A stretch of 64,000 nt of DNA, from contig NC_092702.1 in the NCBI RefSeq assembly GCF_964275005.1, positions 37,472,816-37,536,815 on the forward strand, in the 5' to 3' direction. The notes under the pieces were generated by a model. That model searched no databases, was not told where the DNA came from, and worked only from the letters and a program-made list of their open reading frames with translations. Each line of letters opens with the position of its first letter. Positions within the stretch are counted from its first letter, which is position 1. Made by a program: the position numbers and the translations under genes. This stretch comes from Diadema setosum. Taxonomy: Eukaryota > Echinodermata > Echinoidea > Diadematoida > Diadematidae. This document shows positions 49,701 through 62,269 of the stretch, piece after piece.

Positions 49701-50816
49701 TAAATATACAAGATACTAGTTGTATTACTATGGAGGTCAATCAACTCTACAGCAGCCTGGCAGCAAGAATATTTTATGATTCCTTGCTGCAAGAGGCCAG
49801 TATCAATGAAATGTCATGTGAAGTCCACATAAGGACATTTCTTGTGATGTACCGTATTTCCTTTGTCTTGTCCATGATCAAAATAGGCAATATTTCTGTG
49901 ATTTCTCATGAAAGCACTTTTTTTTTCTCTACCTTATTCTTTTCACAGTGTTCAAGAGTTCATGACATTTACTAGCAAAATAGTGGTTGAAAGAAATCAA
50001 CCCAGAGTACGAGCATCAGTACAAGAGCAAGGTAAGAACAAGGACTGTGTAAATATGATCGATCCTTACATGACAAAGATTGACTTGCTGATTCACCCTG
50101 TATTCCATTTATCATTGTTAAGCTGATTCTGTACTAGATTAATGTAATTGCTTTTTTTTAAATTAAATATATATTTATTCACTTATTCATTTTGCTGATA
50201 ACTTGTCTCTGGGATATCTCAGGTTTTGATTTACTTCAAAACTTGAGATATCCTACAGACAAGTCATTATCAGCCAAATGAATAGTGAATGAATGTAGTG
50301 AAGAACTTGTGTTTGGTTCCATATCTTCCATCAGAATATACCTTCCATGTGATGTGCAGAGAAGACTCGTTAGCGTGTGTCATCATCTCAGATGCTGAGT
50401 ACCCATCAAGAGTGGCTTTTACCATCATCAACAAGGTGAGGTAGCATCCAGACTTTTCTTTCTATAGAGAATATCTGAGGGAAAGATATCTCCTCACAAG
50501 TCTGCCATTGACTAACACAAATCTTCACTGAATTTTCTAATTTTGACATAAAGTTTGAGAAAACATCCATGATCCTCTCCATTAAAGAACATTTATTTTA
50601 AAGTTAATAACTAGGCAGTATTAAAGTTTTTAGTGTTGATAGTTGCAGTTGCTCAGCTCTAAACTGAGAGGGTGAATTGTATTGGAGAGTGAGAAGGCAG
50701 TTGACTTCTTCGTCTCATTTAATTTGCTTATACTGTATTACTGTGGCAACTCAACTTTATGTGAACATGGTGAGAGGAAAATTCTATAACGTGTATGTCA
50801 CATGACTGTATTTTCA

Positions 50817-50860
<44 letters not shown>

Positions 50861-53800
50861 TACACACACTGTTTCATGTGATCTGCATGTACTTCATTTA
50901 AAACTTTCAGTGTTTTGAAATTAGTGATTTGCTCATCAAGTATGAGGCGGAATGTTTTATGGTTAATGATAAAGGTGAGTTGATTTAGTTAAATCATGTT
51001 ATGAAAGGAGTCACAGATTTTGTAAATTTATCATTCTGAAGATATATTTGTAGTAGTTGGCAGTTTGTTTCAGTCACTGGCACACATAGAAACTGATTGA
51101 GGTAAAACAATGTTTGTATATTTTGTACCAGATTCTGGAGGAATTTGCAAGTGCTGTCTCACCATCGACCTGGCCAACACTACAGGAAAACAGTGCAGAT
51201 TACAGGGGCCTTGAAGGATATCTTTCAAGATACCAGGTATTGAAGTCAAATAGCAATAGCATAGAATGGGAATTAATGTTCAATATACATGTGTTGATTT
51301 GATTTGAAATGGTTTATTGTACCAAAAAAAAAAAAAATATATATATATATATATATATTGTGGCAGCCAAAGTCCGAATTGTGACAGTTTCACACAATTA
51401 AACTAGTACAGTATATCCAAATACCTGCAAAATGATTTAGAGTACATTCATGAAGAAACTTAGTACACATGTATAATTCATGAATTACTCAATATGTGAA
51501 CTGGTATCTTCTGGGAGGGAGGATCCTGAGGAGAATATCGCATGTGGTATGTAATGAGCAATATATGGTTAAATGATTGTGTTCATATCATTGTTTGAAA
51601 AATACACCCTGGTACTTATCTGAAGAACGAGTCATTATGTGAAATGGTATGTACACATGTATGTACCCAATAAAAAGTGTAAATCAGTCATAGGAAACAC
51701 AAAATTTATTTGCTGGTAGAGTAGATACACACATGCATTATGACTGGGTTTGGATGTAATCACATGTCAGAAATCTTTAGCTTCCACAGATGATTGTGGA
51801 CATACTAACATGCAAAGCTTATTCTTGTGTTGCATGTGATATGAAGTCTGGTATTTGGCAACTGCTAGTATCTCAAACAAGTCAGTCATAAATTAGTGCA
51901 ATTAAAAGTGAGTTGATAAAAAATGACACATAAATGTGCATTTTGCTCAGTTTTTCGTAACTTGGTCTAGAGTCTCAGGTGTACCAATTTTAACTATTCT
52001 GGGCCATTTTCGTAAAGTAATATTTAAAGCTTTGTTTAAAGCTCATTTGTGTAGCATGCTGTCATTTGGGTTAGTGCTGTTTGCTGACCCCTGATTTATG
52101 TTGTGCTGTCTTGTTTCTGCATCATCTCTTCTTTCTTCATCACTTCCTACCCGCCAGACACCAAGCGAAGCTGATCCAATGATGAAGATCCAAAAAGATC
52201 TTGATGAGACAAAAGTGATAATGGTAGGCTACTCATTGATATGTCTCCAGCTCACTTGAACCAGTGACCTGAGTGAGCCTTCTTATTGCTCTGAGTCCAT
52301 TGGTTGTCTTACATCAATGTTGTCCATGGTGGGCGTCCATAACCCTTTTCATATTTTTCTTGCTCTCCCTCGGCTCATTTTTTAAAACTCAGTCTTCTTA
52401 TTTTTTATTTCTTTTTTAAATGAGAAAAGACAACTAGAACATAGTAATTCATTATTTAGTTTCAAATCATATATCCTTTAATATTGGTGATCTTCCCTAG
52501 ATAATAGTCTTGCTACAAGCACAAATGAAATAACAATGTCAACACATTACTCTTGATTCCATTTGTTTGTAAGACATACACATTTTTGGTGAAGTGTTAA
52601 GCAGCTCTGATATGCTTTTTCATTTACAGCACAGTACGATAGAATCTATGTTACAACGAGGGGAAAAGCTCGATGACCTGGTTGCCAAATCAGATGATCT
52701 AAGTGCACAGTCAAAGACATTCTACAAGACAGTGAGTTTCCCTTCTTCCCTTCTTAATGTATATGATACAAATAGCATGGATTATAACTTGATATGTTGT
52801 TTGTCTTAAGGTACACACAAAAACCTCACTCATTGTGATAGAATTCTATTGGTTAGGTTGCCCTAAGTTTGCCAAAATGTCCTTTTTCTTCAGTTGGAAA
52901 TGTTCAGTGGAAATGTATGTATGGTAACAATTATTATCACATATGTCAATATACTATATCAACAATGACATGACAGGATCAGAGGTCAATGCCACAGGTC
53001 ACTAAACTTTTGTCCCAAATATAATTTATAGTACAGTGGACTCCCGTTATAACGAAGTCCTCGGGACCGGCAGTTTTCTTTCGTTATAATGAAATTTCGT
53101 TATAACCGAATGAATAAACAATAAAAATACATAGAGTTGATAATGTTGCGGCCCTAAATTTTATTTCGTTGTAACCGGAATTTCGTTATAACCGTGTTCG
53201 TTATAACGTGAGTGCACTGTAATAACTGAGCTAGAAAAATGCAGAGGAAATGTAATGTGCTATGAAGGAAAGAAATATATTTTCAGTTAGTGTTCTTTTG
53301 AAGAAAATGAATGTCAATACTAGAGTTCTACAGAGCAGGAATTATTGAATAGATCTAAAAATGTGAAAGAGTTTTTGGCGGGATGTAATGATTGTTTGAG
53401 AAAGCACTCTTAACCCAAAAAGCCAGTTTTACAGACTTTTCAAAACATAGATTGAAGAGCACTTGAAAACAGTAAAGCAGTAAGTGGAAATTTTAATGTA
53501 AGTGCTGCGTGAATGACTTCTTCATTCGGTTGAAAAGAGTACACATTCACCGGTACATTCATACATGAACATGTGTATACATTCATTCATTTATTTTGGC
53601 AAAATATAAAATGATATTCAGCTTACAGGTCATTACAGAGAAACAAATACATGCCAGGACTCCTAAGAAGCAATTATGTGCTTGTGGCTGGAGTCCTAAA
53701 AAAAGAAAAAGAAAAAGAAAAAAAAGGTAAAATACATACAAACAACCAACACTTGTTGTGACATGGACCAATACATACAGAAGATTAGTCCAAATTGAAA

Positions 53801-54767
53801 TAACACATATGTGTACTTAAATCATCTGTTATCAAACAAAAAAATACCGGCGTAATTTGTTGGAGGACACACACACACACACACACACATCCATCCTAAG
53901 TGTACAGAGAAAAAGAGATGAGAGAATTCCGAAAGAAAGGTAGAGAAAGAAAGGAAGTCTAGTCAGTCATGGATAGCATAATTTGTCTAAATACAGTCTG
54001 TTTATATAGAACTTTAAACCTAGAAAATGTAGTGCTAGATTTTAAGGTCACCATCAATAGAATTCCATTCCTTGACACCTGTAAAACATATGGATTGCAA
54101 TCTTAAGAGTTGAAGAAGTGAAAGGTTTACGAAAATTGTAGCGTTCCCGGATGGGATGTGAGTGGAATGAGGAATTCATCTGGAACATGTTGCTCAATAC
54201 ATCGGGCATCATATTTTGATGACATTTAAACACAAACAAAACGTGTGGTCAACTTGGCAGGTATCATCACTAGTGGGCCCCAGTGCCCCCAAATTATAGA
54301 ACCTTTAAAAAGAGATATTCTATAGAAAAAAAAAAAAAAAATTTCTGAGTATATGGCAGATCCTGAGGGTGACCCCCTTAGGGCCTGCACCAAATTTGGG
54401 GGCCGTCTTCACATTATGATTTTTTTTTTCCTGTTATACATGTAATTCACAATCAAATTTTCTACAAACTTGGCAGATATTATGGCTAGTTTGATAAAAT
54501 ATCCAAATGGACACCATGCCCCCTCTGCAGGCCGGCCCTCAAGGCCCCCAAATTTGCTCTGTTTTCTCTAAGGTGATAGTCTGCAAGGATATGTGGAATG
54601 TGAACTTGTGATACACAGGTGAGCACTACACACCCCAGATCTCTTGTAAAGCTCTGTAACAAATGTTTTTGATGTGTGTGTATTCCTTCTTCCAATCAAT
54701 CCAATTTTTTGCCTTTCTCATACTCCTGCAGGCAAGAAAAACAAACTCCTGTTGTGTTATACAGTGA
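46710..54767 (+). CDS. YKT6: YKT6 R-SNARE (longin SNARE), complete
   Basis: Seven coding exons: 46710-46813, 49949-50031, 50335-50435, 51132-51236, 52158-52223, 52630-52731 and 54732-54767 (stop TGA 54765-54767). All borders are GT/AG and phases agree. They encode 198 residues, the same length as human YKT6. The N-terminal longin domain starts [12 protein letters not shown] and runs through [30 protein letters not shown] and [10 protein letters not shown]. The SNARE helix follows ([31 protein letters not shown]), with the ionic-layer Arg in LQRGEKL. The tail [11 protein letters not shown] gives a palmitoylatable Cys followed by a CVIQ prenylation box. The known role is a lipid-anchored SNARE cycling between cytosol and Golgi, endosome and autophagosome membranes. 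An acceptor at 46626-46627 (or 46645-46646) shortly before the ATG points to a noncoding 5' exon. Confidence 0.97.
47080..49300 (-). pseudogene. Decayed non-LTR retrotransposon reverse transcriptase in YKT6 intron 1
   Basis: Broken minus-strand frames give polymerase motifs in order: [18 protein letters not shown] (about 48830-48960), [20 protein letters not shown] then [17 protein letters not shown] (48630-48780), [20 protein letters not shown] (about 48290-48350), a catalytic-box remnant FAND where Y/F-A-D-D is expected (about 48230), and [19 protein letters not shown] (about 47990). Frameshifts and stops separate them, and the second catalytic Asp pair is altered, so it is inactive. Sequence upstream to about 49300 still reads as linker ([11 protein letters not shown]). 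The endonuclease part is missing. The layout suits the Jockey/CR1-like group. Confidence 0.88.
47631..47879. mobile_element. 249-bp MITE nested inside the LINE remnant
   Basis: CGTCGCTGGGGTGACAAAAC at 47631 is complemented by GTCTTGTCACCCCAGCGACG ending at 47879; pairing extends about 43 bases through CTCGTATCTCAAAAATGTCA. Both sides carry ATAA (47627-47630 and 47880-47883), a likely 4-bp target-site duplication. It splits the LINE remnant, so it inserted later. Confidence 0.9.
50177..50290. mobile_element. 114-bp hairpin element in YKT6 intron 2
   Basis: ATTCACTTATTCATTTTGCT at the left pairs with a complement ending GAATAGTGAAT on the right. CTTGTCT..GGGATATCTCA and TGAGATATCC..AGACAAG form the inner stem, with a short loop at 50238-50245. 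It lies only about 45 bases from the acceptor of exon 3. Confidence 0.82.
50819..50859. repeat. CT dinucleotide microsatellite in YKT6 intron 3
   Basis: About 19 CT units occupy the middle of the intron between exons 3 and 4. Confidence 0.95.
53032..53221. mobile_element. pogo/Tigger-type MITE in YKT6 intron 6
   Basis: CAGTGGACTCCCGTTATAAC at 53034 and a complement ending GTTATAACGTGAGTGCACTG (to 53219) are flanked by TA on both sides (53032-53033 and 53220-53221). Repeated TTCGTTATAAC words line the inside of each arm. The end sequence and TA target match the pogo branch of Tc1/mariner. Confidence 0.88.
54241..54655. repeat. Diverged single copies of the 324-bp repeat family, in YKT6 intron 6
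   Basis: CAACTTGGCAGGTATCATC, CACCATGCCCCCTCTG and a final TGAACTTGTGATACACAGGT..CAGATCTCTTGT edge parallel the array at 1-1540, where the same right edge reads TGAACTTGCGATACTCAGGT. About one and a half diverged units are present. Its right edge lies about 75 bases before the last YKT6 exon. Confidence 0.75.
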
Positions 54768-57700
54768 TGAACGTTCCAAGTTTCTCCATGTCTGTGACCT
54801 GCTGAGTTGGGCGCAACCTGCTTCGCTTCAGTTACGTTGTTTTGTGTAGTACTTGCACTGCTCAACCCACCCCTTAGGGCACCACACAGACTTTCACAAT
54901 TTGAGGAAGAATTCATATGATGGGATTAGAGAGAGTGATGGCTACGTACAATGAGAATCAGAACTGAAGACTATGGCTGCCAATGTTGCCAAGAGACACT
55001 GCAGAACTTTTTCACCACCAGCATTCTGTTGACATCTATGTTTATTCGTTGCAAATTTGCACATAACACAGCGAGTTGCTGATTGACATGGGAGGTATGC
55101 CTGGATGTCTTGCCTTCCATTTCCAATGCATAGGAAACACAGAGAACTTGTAAGAAAAGAAACAGTGCTTGTTAAACCAAATGAACTCTTCTCAACATGT
55201 GCATGGATTCTCCAACGATACACAGATTTCTGACCTACGTGTGTATGGTAAATATAATGGAGCTATCAAAAGAACAGTCAGTTAAATCCGATGTGATTCA
55301 AATATGAAAGTGAGTCTTTAGTTTTATATTATATAAAATGAAAATATTGTGTAAATTATTTTTACATTACTTCCTCTAGGCTGTAATGTAAATTTAGAAA
55401 TTGCTAGAGCAAATCACTACATGTGTTTCACAAATTTGTTATCTATGGCAGATTGAATAAGTGTACACTGTATAATAAAAATGGACTACTCTATTCCCTG
55501 CCCCAAAATGTGCTGGAGGCATAGTAACCCATTTTTTGGGGCACATCAGAAATCCTTATTTTAAAGGTTAGGGATGACAATATTCAATCTGTGTAGTATT
55601 TAGGGATAAATTAGTCAGCATTCTTAAAAAATGAAAGGACAGTTATTGGTTGTTATCCATGAAAATGTGCTATTATTTGAGTGGAGTCTCCTTTGTATCA
55701 CATGGTGGTCTCAAGAGGGTAACTGGTTCAAGACATAAAGACGAAAACTATTAGACACAATTCAGAGACAAACCAAAATCAAGGATGCCAGTCTTTAGGT
55801 AAAAGCCCCACCCTCCCCCGATAAGGAATAGAAACTTAGGTAAACATGGGAAGCTATATAAAGACAAGTATATATGGAAAGCTATATGAAGACATGCCAT
55901 AACAAGTGTTGAAGTTATATGGCAAGCCATGGCTGCAGTGGGCACCATGTCTTATCTGTTACTGCAGGAAGAAGTCTAATAGATATCATCAATAACAATA
56001 AGTGAAGTAATAACAAACATTCCTCTGTGTACATGTAGCGTACTTCCAGTGTGATACTGATCAATGTGCTCCACTAAGTAAAATTTTTAGAAGTTAAAAA
56101 AACAAAGAGGTTTCTAAAACATTGTACTTAATCACATGCACATTGTGTTAGACCACTGGATGGTGTTTTGCACATATCCTTAAATGAAAAATTATTGAAG
56201 AATCCCTGTGACACCATTAAGCATGCATTTGTCATGCAATCATGCCTGGATGTTAAGTTGGAAGGATGTTTTGATAACGGAAGAACATGTATACTTTTGT
56301 ATACCCGTTGAGGATGAGTCCCGAGTGTACTCGGGCAGATGTTTGTGGGAAATGTGTTTTGTAGCAAAATCAGTCCGTTTAAGACATGTCGTCTTGGTGT
56401 TGTTCTGAATTGGTGTGTCACTTTTGTTTCTGTACAGTCTTGATAGATTCTTGATCCAGTTTACCAGGAAACCTGAATTACACTACAAAATTAAAGATGG
56501 CCCTTCCCTTTCGCATTCCATCCCAAATACAATTTTGTAGCACAGAACATGATATATTCCACCAGAATGACAAGACTATTGTAAATCTACAACATTTCTG
56601 TGATATTTGAAGGTTGTTAGCCATTAAAATTCAAATAATGCACCAAACGCTCACCGTAACGTATTCTGTGTACTAGGCCCAGCTGCATACATTAATCCTC
56701 CTGTGGTTGTAATATGATACTTACACTTCGAACAACAGATAATGCATGTTAAAGCTGTCAGAAAAGAAGAATTCACTAGCTTCTCTTACTTTGTTATCAA
56801 TGGCAAATAAGAGCACACCACTTACATGAACTACTTGTACAACTAAGTGCTTCACACAGGTCTGTAAAACTAGACTAGTATTTAAATTTGTAATTTTTGC
56901 GAAGTTCGCAAAAAATATTCATATCTTAACGGTCAATTTAACTAAACAAGTAAAGACCCTCCTGAGGTCAAAATTTACAGGAGGTTTCCAAATAGTGTTT
57001 TCTTCAATACCTAAGTGTTCTCACCAGTTTTTCAAAAATTTGCATGCAAAAGGGATTGGCTGTCTTTAATAGAACTGAAATGATAATGCAGGGTTCCTAA
57101 GTGTATCTTTATTGCCCTCATCACCATGTCTGTGTATTACCCCTATTATGACCTAGCATCAAAGGGTTCTGAGAGGCAGTGTGTTTTCAGGCCTCCTTTT
57201 CACCCTAGATAAACAACGTATCATTAAAATAATTGAAAAAAAAAAGACCTCTGGATTTTGGTAATACTTGGCCCAAAGTATACTACACCTGTATATGAAA
57301 TGTAGATTAGAAGATTAGATTTGCAACAAAATCTTTTTGGCCAGTGTTCACTGACAATTAGGGTCAAAGTAATTTTCTAGTCTTAACTTCACCTGGAATG
57401 TGCAGTGGTAGCATAGTTGAATAGGATAAATAGAAATTATTGGGCAATTAATGATAAAATTCTTGGTGAAAGATACACTGAACTGTTGCTGGGAGGTCAC
57501 TCTGTAGCCATAACTCAAGCAACAAGTCAGATGAGACTGAGTTATCAAGTACATGTATCTAGGAATAAATGGAAAAACTATTGCATACTGAGACTTACAG
57601 TAAGGCTTATTTGATTCTTTGTGTCAAAGAGGATAATGAACTGCGTTGTTCAATGAGATAAGAATGGGGAAAAGAACCAATGAACCAATGAAAACAAACA

Positions 57701-58380
57701 GTGTAGTTACTTTAGTTGTCATTTAGGAGATATGTAGTTATTTTGTCATGTTGATGTTGCTTTATTTTGCAGAAACAAGAAACAAGTTGTGGGTGGTAAA
57801 ACTCAGCGCAGACCTAAAGCTAGTTGTACATGTATTTTATTTGGGAAAGACAGAACAGATTTGTATCACTGAGGAGAAAAATCTTTATTTTGATTGGCTC
57901 AGTGATGTGATGTTGGGTTACAGTTGAACTCGCATAATACTGAGATCTACTTCATTTCTTCATTTGGACAAAATGATAGATAAAAGAAATTGATGGCTAA
58001 TCAAGAGCTTATGACATTTATGAAGTAAATTTCAGTGCTGAGATATCAAATCAGCTCAACTTTGTGCAGTGTTTTGTTTTGTTCTGGTTGTATAGTAAGT
58101 CCCTAAAATGTAATGTTATCTCTTTATTAATGTATTTAATATAAAGTGTAGTAAAGGACCTTATATACGTATTGTACATGAAATGCAATTGCCAATATCT
58201 CTCATTATGTAAGTGTATTTCTATAGTGCAGTAATATATATTTTCAAGTTTTGCACGACATGATACTACATAGATATGCCGGATATATTTTTTGATATAT
58301 TGCCTTCCACTTTCACAGCACCCTTTTTTGTTGCATTTGCACCCTCTGTAGCCTTTGAGTTATTTACTTCAAGTCTTATA
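54768..58380 (+). other. YKT6 3' UTR and downstream intergenic DNA
   Basis: After the stop at 54767 the first clear AATAAA is at 55474-55479, so a 3' UTR of roughly 0.7 kb is likely. The remainder to 58380 has no supportable gene. A good-looking acceptor at 57771-57772 is followed by a short frame KQETSCGW, which I considered and rejected as the YKT6 last exon. Confidence 0.5.
56302..56380. repeat. 87-bp TTAA-ended short element, copy 2 (end-eroded)
   Basis: ACCCGTTGAGGATGAGTCCC, GTGTACTCGGGCAGATGTTT and TGTAGCAAAATCAGTCCGTT match the core of copies 1 and 3; the terminal TTAA is lost. Confidence 0.75.
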
Positions 58381-58389
58381 TTTCTTATA

Positions 58390-59830
58390 CCCCCACCCAC
58401 ACATAGTGTGTATGGGGATATATAGGAATCACTCTGAGGTCGGGTGGCAGAGCAGTTGATTGGTCCATTGTTTGGGGAGTCGGTCGGTTGAGCGGTCTAA
58501 CAGTCGATCTTTCTTTCTGATGAAAAATTGTGTGGATCGAACTGCTCTCACATTTTGAAAACTATTGACCCAAAATTTGGCACGTGTGACCACTATTATA
58601 GGTAGGGCCTAGATGTGCAAGACCCCTTTTTCATCAGTATAGAGCTATGCATGTTCATGATAATAGAATACATATTTTCAAAAAAATCAAACAAAATGTT
58701 GTGGATCAAACGACTCAGATTTAACCCGGTGAGTCCTGAGTATACTCTGGCAAGTGTCTATGGGAAATGTGTGTTGTAGCAAAATCAGCCCGTCCTCCAC
58801 AGGTTAAAGCAATTCAGTTGAAATTTGGCACATGTGATCAGTGTAATTTGTAGTGAGCTAGACACCTTTACTGTTAGTATTAAGAAATCTATTGCCATGG
58901 CATCAGCAGTTTAAAAATACAAAATTTGGGGGATTGAGTTGCTGTCTCAGTTGTTGAGCATTTGATTGGGATTAGAGACATGATCGCTATGATAAGATAT
59001 CATGCAAGACACTTTTAGTGTTAATACTCTATATCTGTTGCCATCCAAATACAAATCATCCAAAAATTATGTGGATTGACCTAGCTCCCTCAGTTTTTGA
59101 GGAATTGGCTTGAAATTTGGCACATATTACTGCTGTAGTTGTGTATGTACTTGTAGATGTGCAAACTTTATGTTTTTGTCAGTGTGTTGTCATGGTAATA
59201 GCATTATCTTGATGAAAATTACACAAATTGCAAATGGATTTAGCTAACTCCCTCACTGTACGTGCATTTAACTTTAGATTGGCACGATTATGACCAATTA
59301 ATGAATTAGAGATGTGCAGAACACATCTTCCCACATTGTTGAACAATGTGTTGCCATGGTAACAACATTTTTATGAATGAAAATCGTACACAGATATTGT
59401 AGATTTAGGTAACTCCGTCAGTTTTTGAACATTTGACTTTAGATTTGGTGCAAGGACCAATATAAATTTGAGGTACAGTGTGCAAAACACATCTTTTGTC
59501 AATGCTGAACAATGCATTACAATGGTAGCAGCATTTTACTTTGAAAAGCACACGCAAATTTGTGGATTGAGCTGAATACCTTGGTTTTTGGACATTTGGC
59601 TTGAAGTTTGGGAAAATGTAAGCATGATTATGTAGATGTGTAAGCTTCATCTTTTGTCATGTCAAACACTGTTGCCATGGTTACATTAAAAAATGTACAA
59701 AAATGTTGTGGCTTGGGCTAACTTCCTCAATTCTTAAGCATTTATCTTAAAATTTGGCAAAAATGAACAGTTCAGTTTTTTAGATGTGCAAAACACATCT
59801 GTCAATTTTGAAGATAACAGATATTTTCAC
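58390..59830. repeat. Degenerate tandem repeat of about 130-180 bp units
   Basis: It begins near CACATAGTGTGTATGGGGAT. Units repeat the order AAAATTTGGCACATGTGA (a diverged form in each), AGATGTGCAAGACC, GTTGCCATGGTAACAACAT and TGTGGATTGAGCTAACTCC-like words through about 59780. There is no coding potential. The GTTGCCATGG core is shared with 38330-38830, so the two may be one family. Confidence 0.7.
58721..58807. repeat. 87-bp TTAA-ended short element, copy 3 (intact)
   Basis: It runs from TTAACCCGGTGAGTCCTGAG to CCGTCCTCCACAGGTTAA with the GTAGCAAAATCAGCCC core. Both ends are TTAA. It interrupts a unit of the surrounding degenerate repeat, so it moved in later. Confidence 0.82.
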
Positions 59831-61441
59831 ATTGTTTCGGATATACATGTATCAATTTTGTGAGTCGGCCCTTTTTCTAATGATGAAAGCACACAAGAAA
59901 CATTTTTCTCCCATCCATAGTCATACATAGTTCTGCACCCTGAAATTGAGAGCCCCAAAATATTTTGATTAGATTGAAATATACTTTCAGAAAGTTTTAG
60001 TGAATATTTCAAGAACTAATGTAACCAGTTCAGTTCAGTTCAGTTTATTTTATTTTAGCACGGAACCTGTTTTCAGCCAATGGGTGTTCTTCAGCTTGTC
60101 CGTGCCCATGACAATGTTTGCTCGATTTTTGCACACGTGTCAAAGGCTATTGTAAAATAACTGAATGTGATCCATTCAGTCAAACAACAAGCAAGCAAAC
60201 AAAAAAGAAAAAAGAGAAAAACGCCTGTACCTTTAGTCTCTGTAGTGAAAGCCATTGTACAACCTGCCACTATATTTTTGTCACAGTTCAGTATCTGTCG
60301 ACTTGTCTAATGTGAACCAAACTTTGTGAAGCATTTGCATCGTGAGGATTATTTGATATATTAAAGCATAAAATGCATGAGAGTATGATCCAAGATCGTG
60401 ATTTTTGTCCAGCATCTTATTTTTTTCCGCAATACATTGTATTTGGAATGAAACAATTGTTGTGTGGGTCGAGTGAATGCATAAACGTATTAGTGGAACA
60501 CATCAGTGAAGGTGGATGAATATGGGACAATCGGTGCAATTGTAAAAATTTTGGTTCATCCATCGCGGGACAAGAGTGCTACAAAATTCGTGATGTCACA
60601 GTAGGACAACTACATAAAGAAAGCACACTGAAGAAAATTGTACAAATATCCATTTTTATTTTATTTTTTTTAACGAAATCAACACACATTCCTGCTATTT
60701 GAAATCTTGGAATGCTTCCATGGCGGTAGAAAGTTGTGTGGTAGAAGGCTTAACGGCGCACCACGTAATCTTTCTTGGTCCGGGATGTGTGTGGCCCTGA
60801 AAAGGGCGTACCCACTGTCGAGTTTTCGACAAGCATGTTTTTGCCGTTTTTAAGAGGATCCTCATGTTAAAAAACCCCCCCAAAAACAAATATCAACAAC
60901 AACAACAAAAAAATAAACAACAACAACAACTTTATAACATGGTATCGAACGAGGAGAAAAGGAGCGGGATAGGAAACTAAAATGATTTTATGCCATGCAG
61001 GTTGACGCTATGTACTGATAAATATCTCTATCAAATTTTGCAACGCAGATTGTTTTATTAATCTTTACTATTTTGATATGTATTAACAACAGTATAAATC
61101 TAAATTGTCATCCGTATGTATGGATCATAGATTCAAAAATTCATGTTGTAATAGATAAATTTTCAGTGTTTACACTTGCATTAAATTATTTTCATAATAC
61201 ACAACAAACATGAATAATTGGTAATTACGTTGTATTATTCAAATAGCATGTATCACCTTATTTACAGTATAATCTAGTCGAAAAAAACAAAGCAAAACAA
61301 ACCAAGCAAACCCTGAAGATATCTGTATTTGTATCGGTAGTGAGTCATTGATTTGTGTGAAAAGATTTTATTAAGCACTCTTGGTAACCAGCTGTTTCCC
61401 TATACATCGTATAAAGTGAAAAAAGAAAAGTAGGCCCCCAC

Positions 61442-61481
<40 letters not shown>

Positions 61482-62269
61482 CAAACAGCACCAAAATAAC
61501 GGTGAACCCAAGTGTCTGTCAATGATCAAGATCAGATTTGGGCTATTATCTCAGCTTCTATTCTTATCACGGGTGCTGCAAAGTTAGGATTTTTCCCCGA
61601 ACACAATTTGAATCTGTCAAGTTTAGTCATGGTCTAGGCTGTAGTATTATAGGTGCAGTCTCCTAAATTACATAGGCCCCTAATCATCTTTTCTTTTTTT
61701 TTTCTTGGCGAAAATTTAGCGCTGTACACCATTGTAGATGTTTACATAAGTATAAAGAAAACGAATACAGCGTTTGAAGTATGTCAATGTGTGTGTGTGT
61801 GCGTGTGTGTCTGTGTGTGTCTGTGTCTCAAGTGTGTGTGTTTGTAGATATGGTTGTGAATTATGTTTAAGCTTGAACAAAGTATAGAGTGAGGACACTT
61901 GTGTATAACTTTTTGTGTAATGAAAAATCATAATATTACTACTTGCATCAATTAAAAGTTAAAATGTGCAGTCATGATAGGTAGAATATCAAGTGTCATG
62001 CTTGCATGAAATGGAGTATTTAATGATGATTCATTACTTAAACATTATTTGGACGCAGTGTAAGGAGGAGATTTTATAGTTTTGTTTATTCGGGCAAAAG
62101 TTACCAGTTGGTGCAACCAGACATTTTAGTATAGACCTAATCTCGGTTATGCGCTGTTAGTCCTTATGAACTTGGTCCAAAGACTTCCAACATAAGCAAC
62201 GCTCTTAATGTTATGTGCACTGAGAATGTGCACGTCTATGTCTGAGGATATAATCATACAGTATATATA
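59831..62269. other. Intergenic DNA with a foldback fragment and simple repeats
   Basis: A CAGTTCAGTTCAGTTTATTT tract begins near 60028. About 60480-60680 resembles one arm of the foldback at 30763-31328 (GAACACATCAGTGAAGGT, GGGACAATCGGTGCAA). A T run occupies 61447-61477 and a GT/CTGT microsatellite 61787-61846. No gene is supported. Confidence 0.55.

Noticed and set aside
57773..57799. Acceptor followed by KQETSCGW and a stop, first taken as the YKT6 last exon
   Set aside because: The exon at 54732-54767 gives [11 protein letters not shown], matches the family tail and length exactly, and lies nearer.
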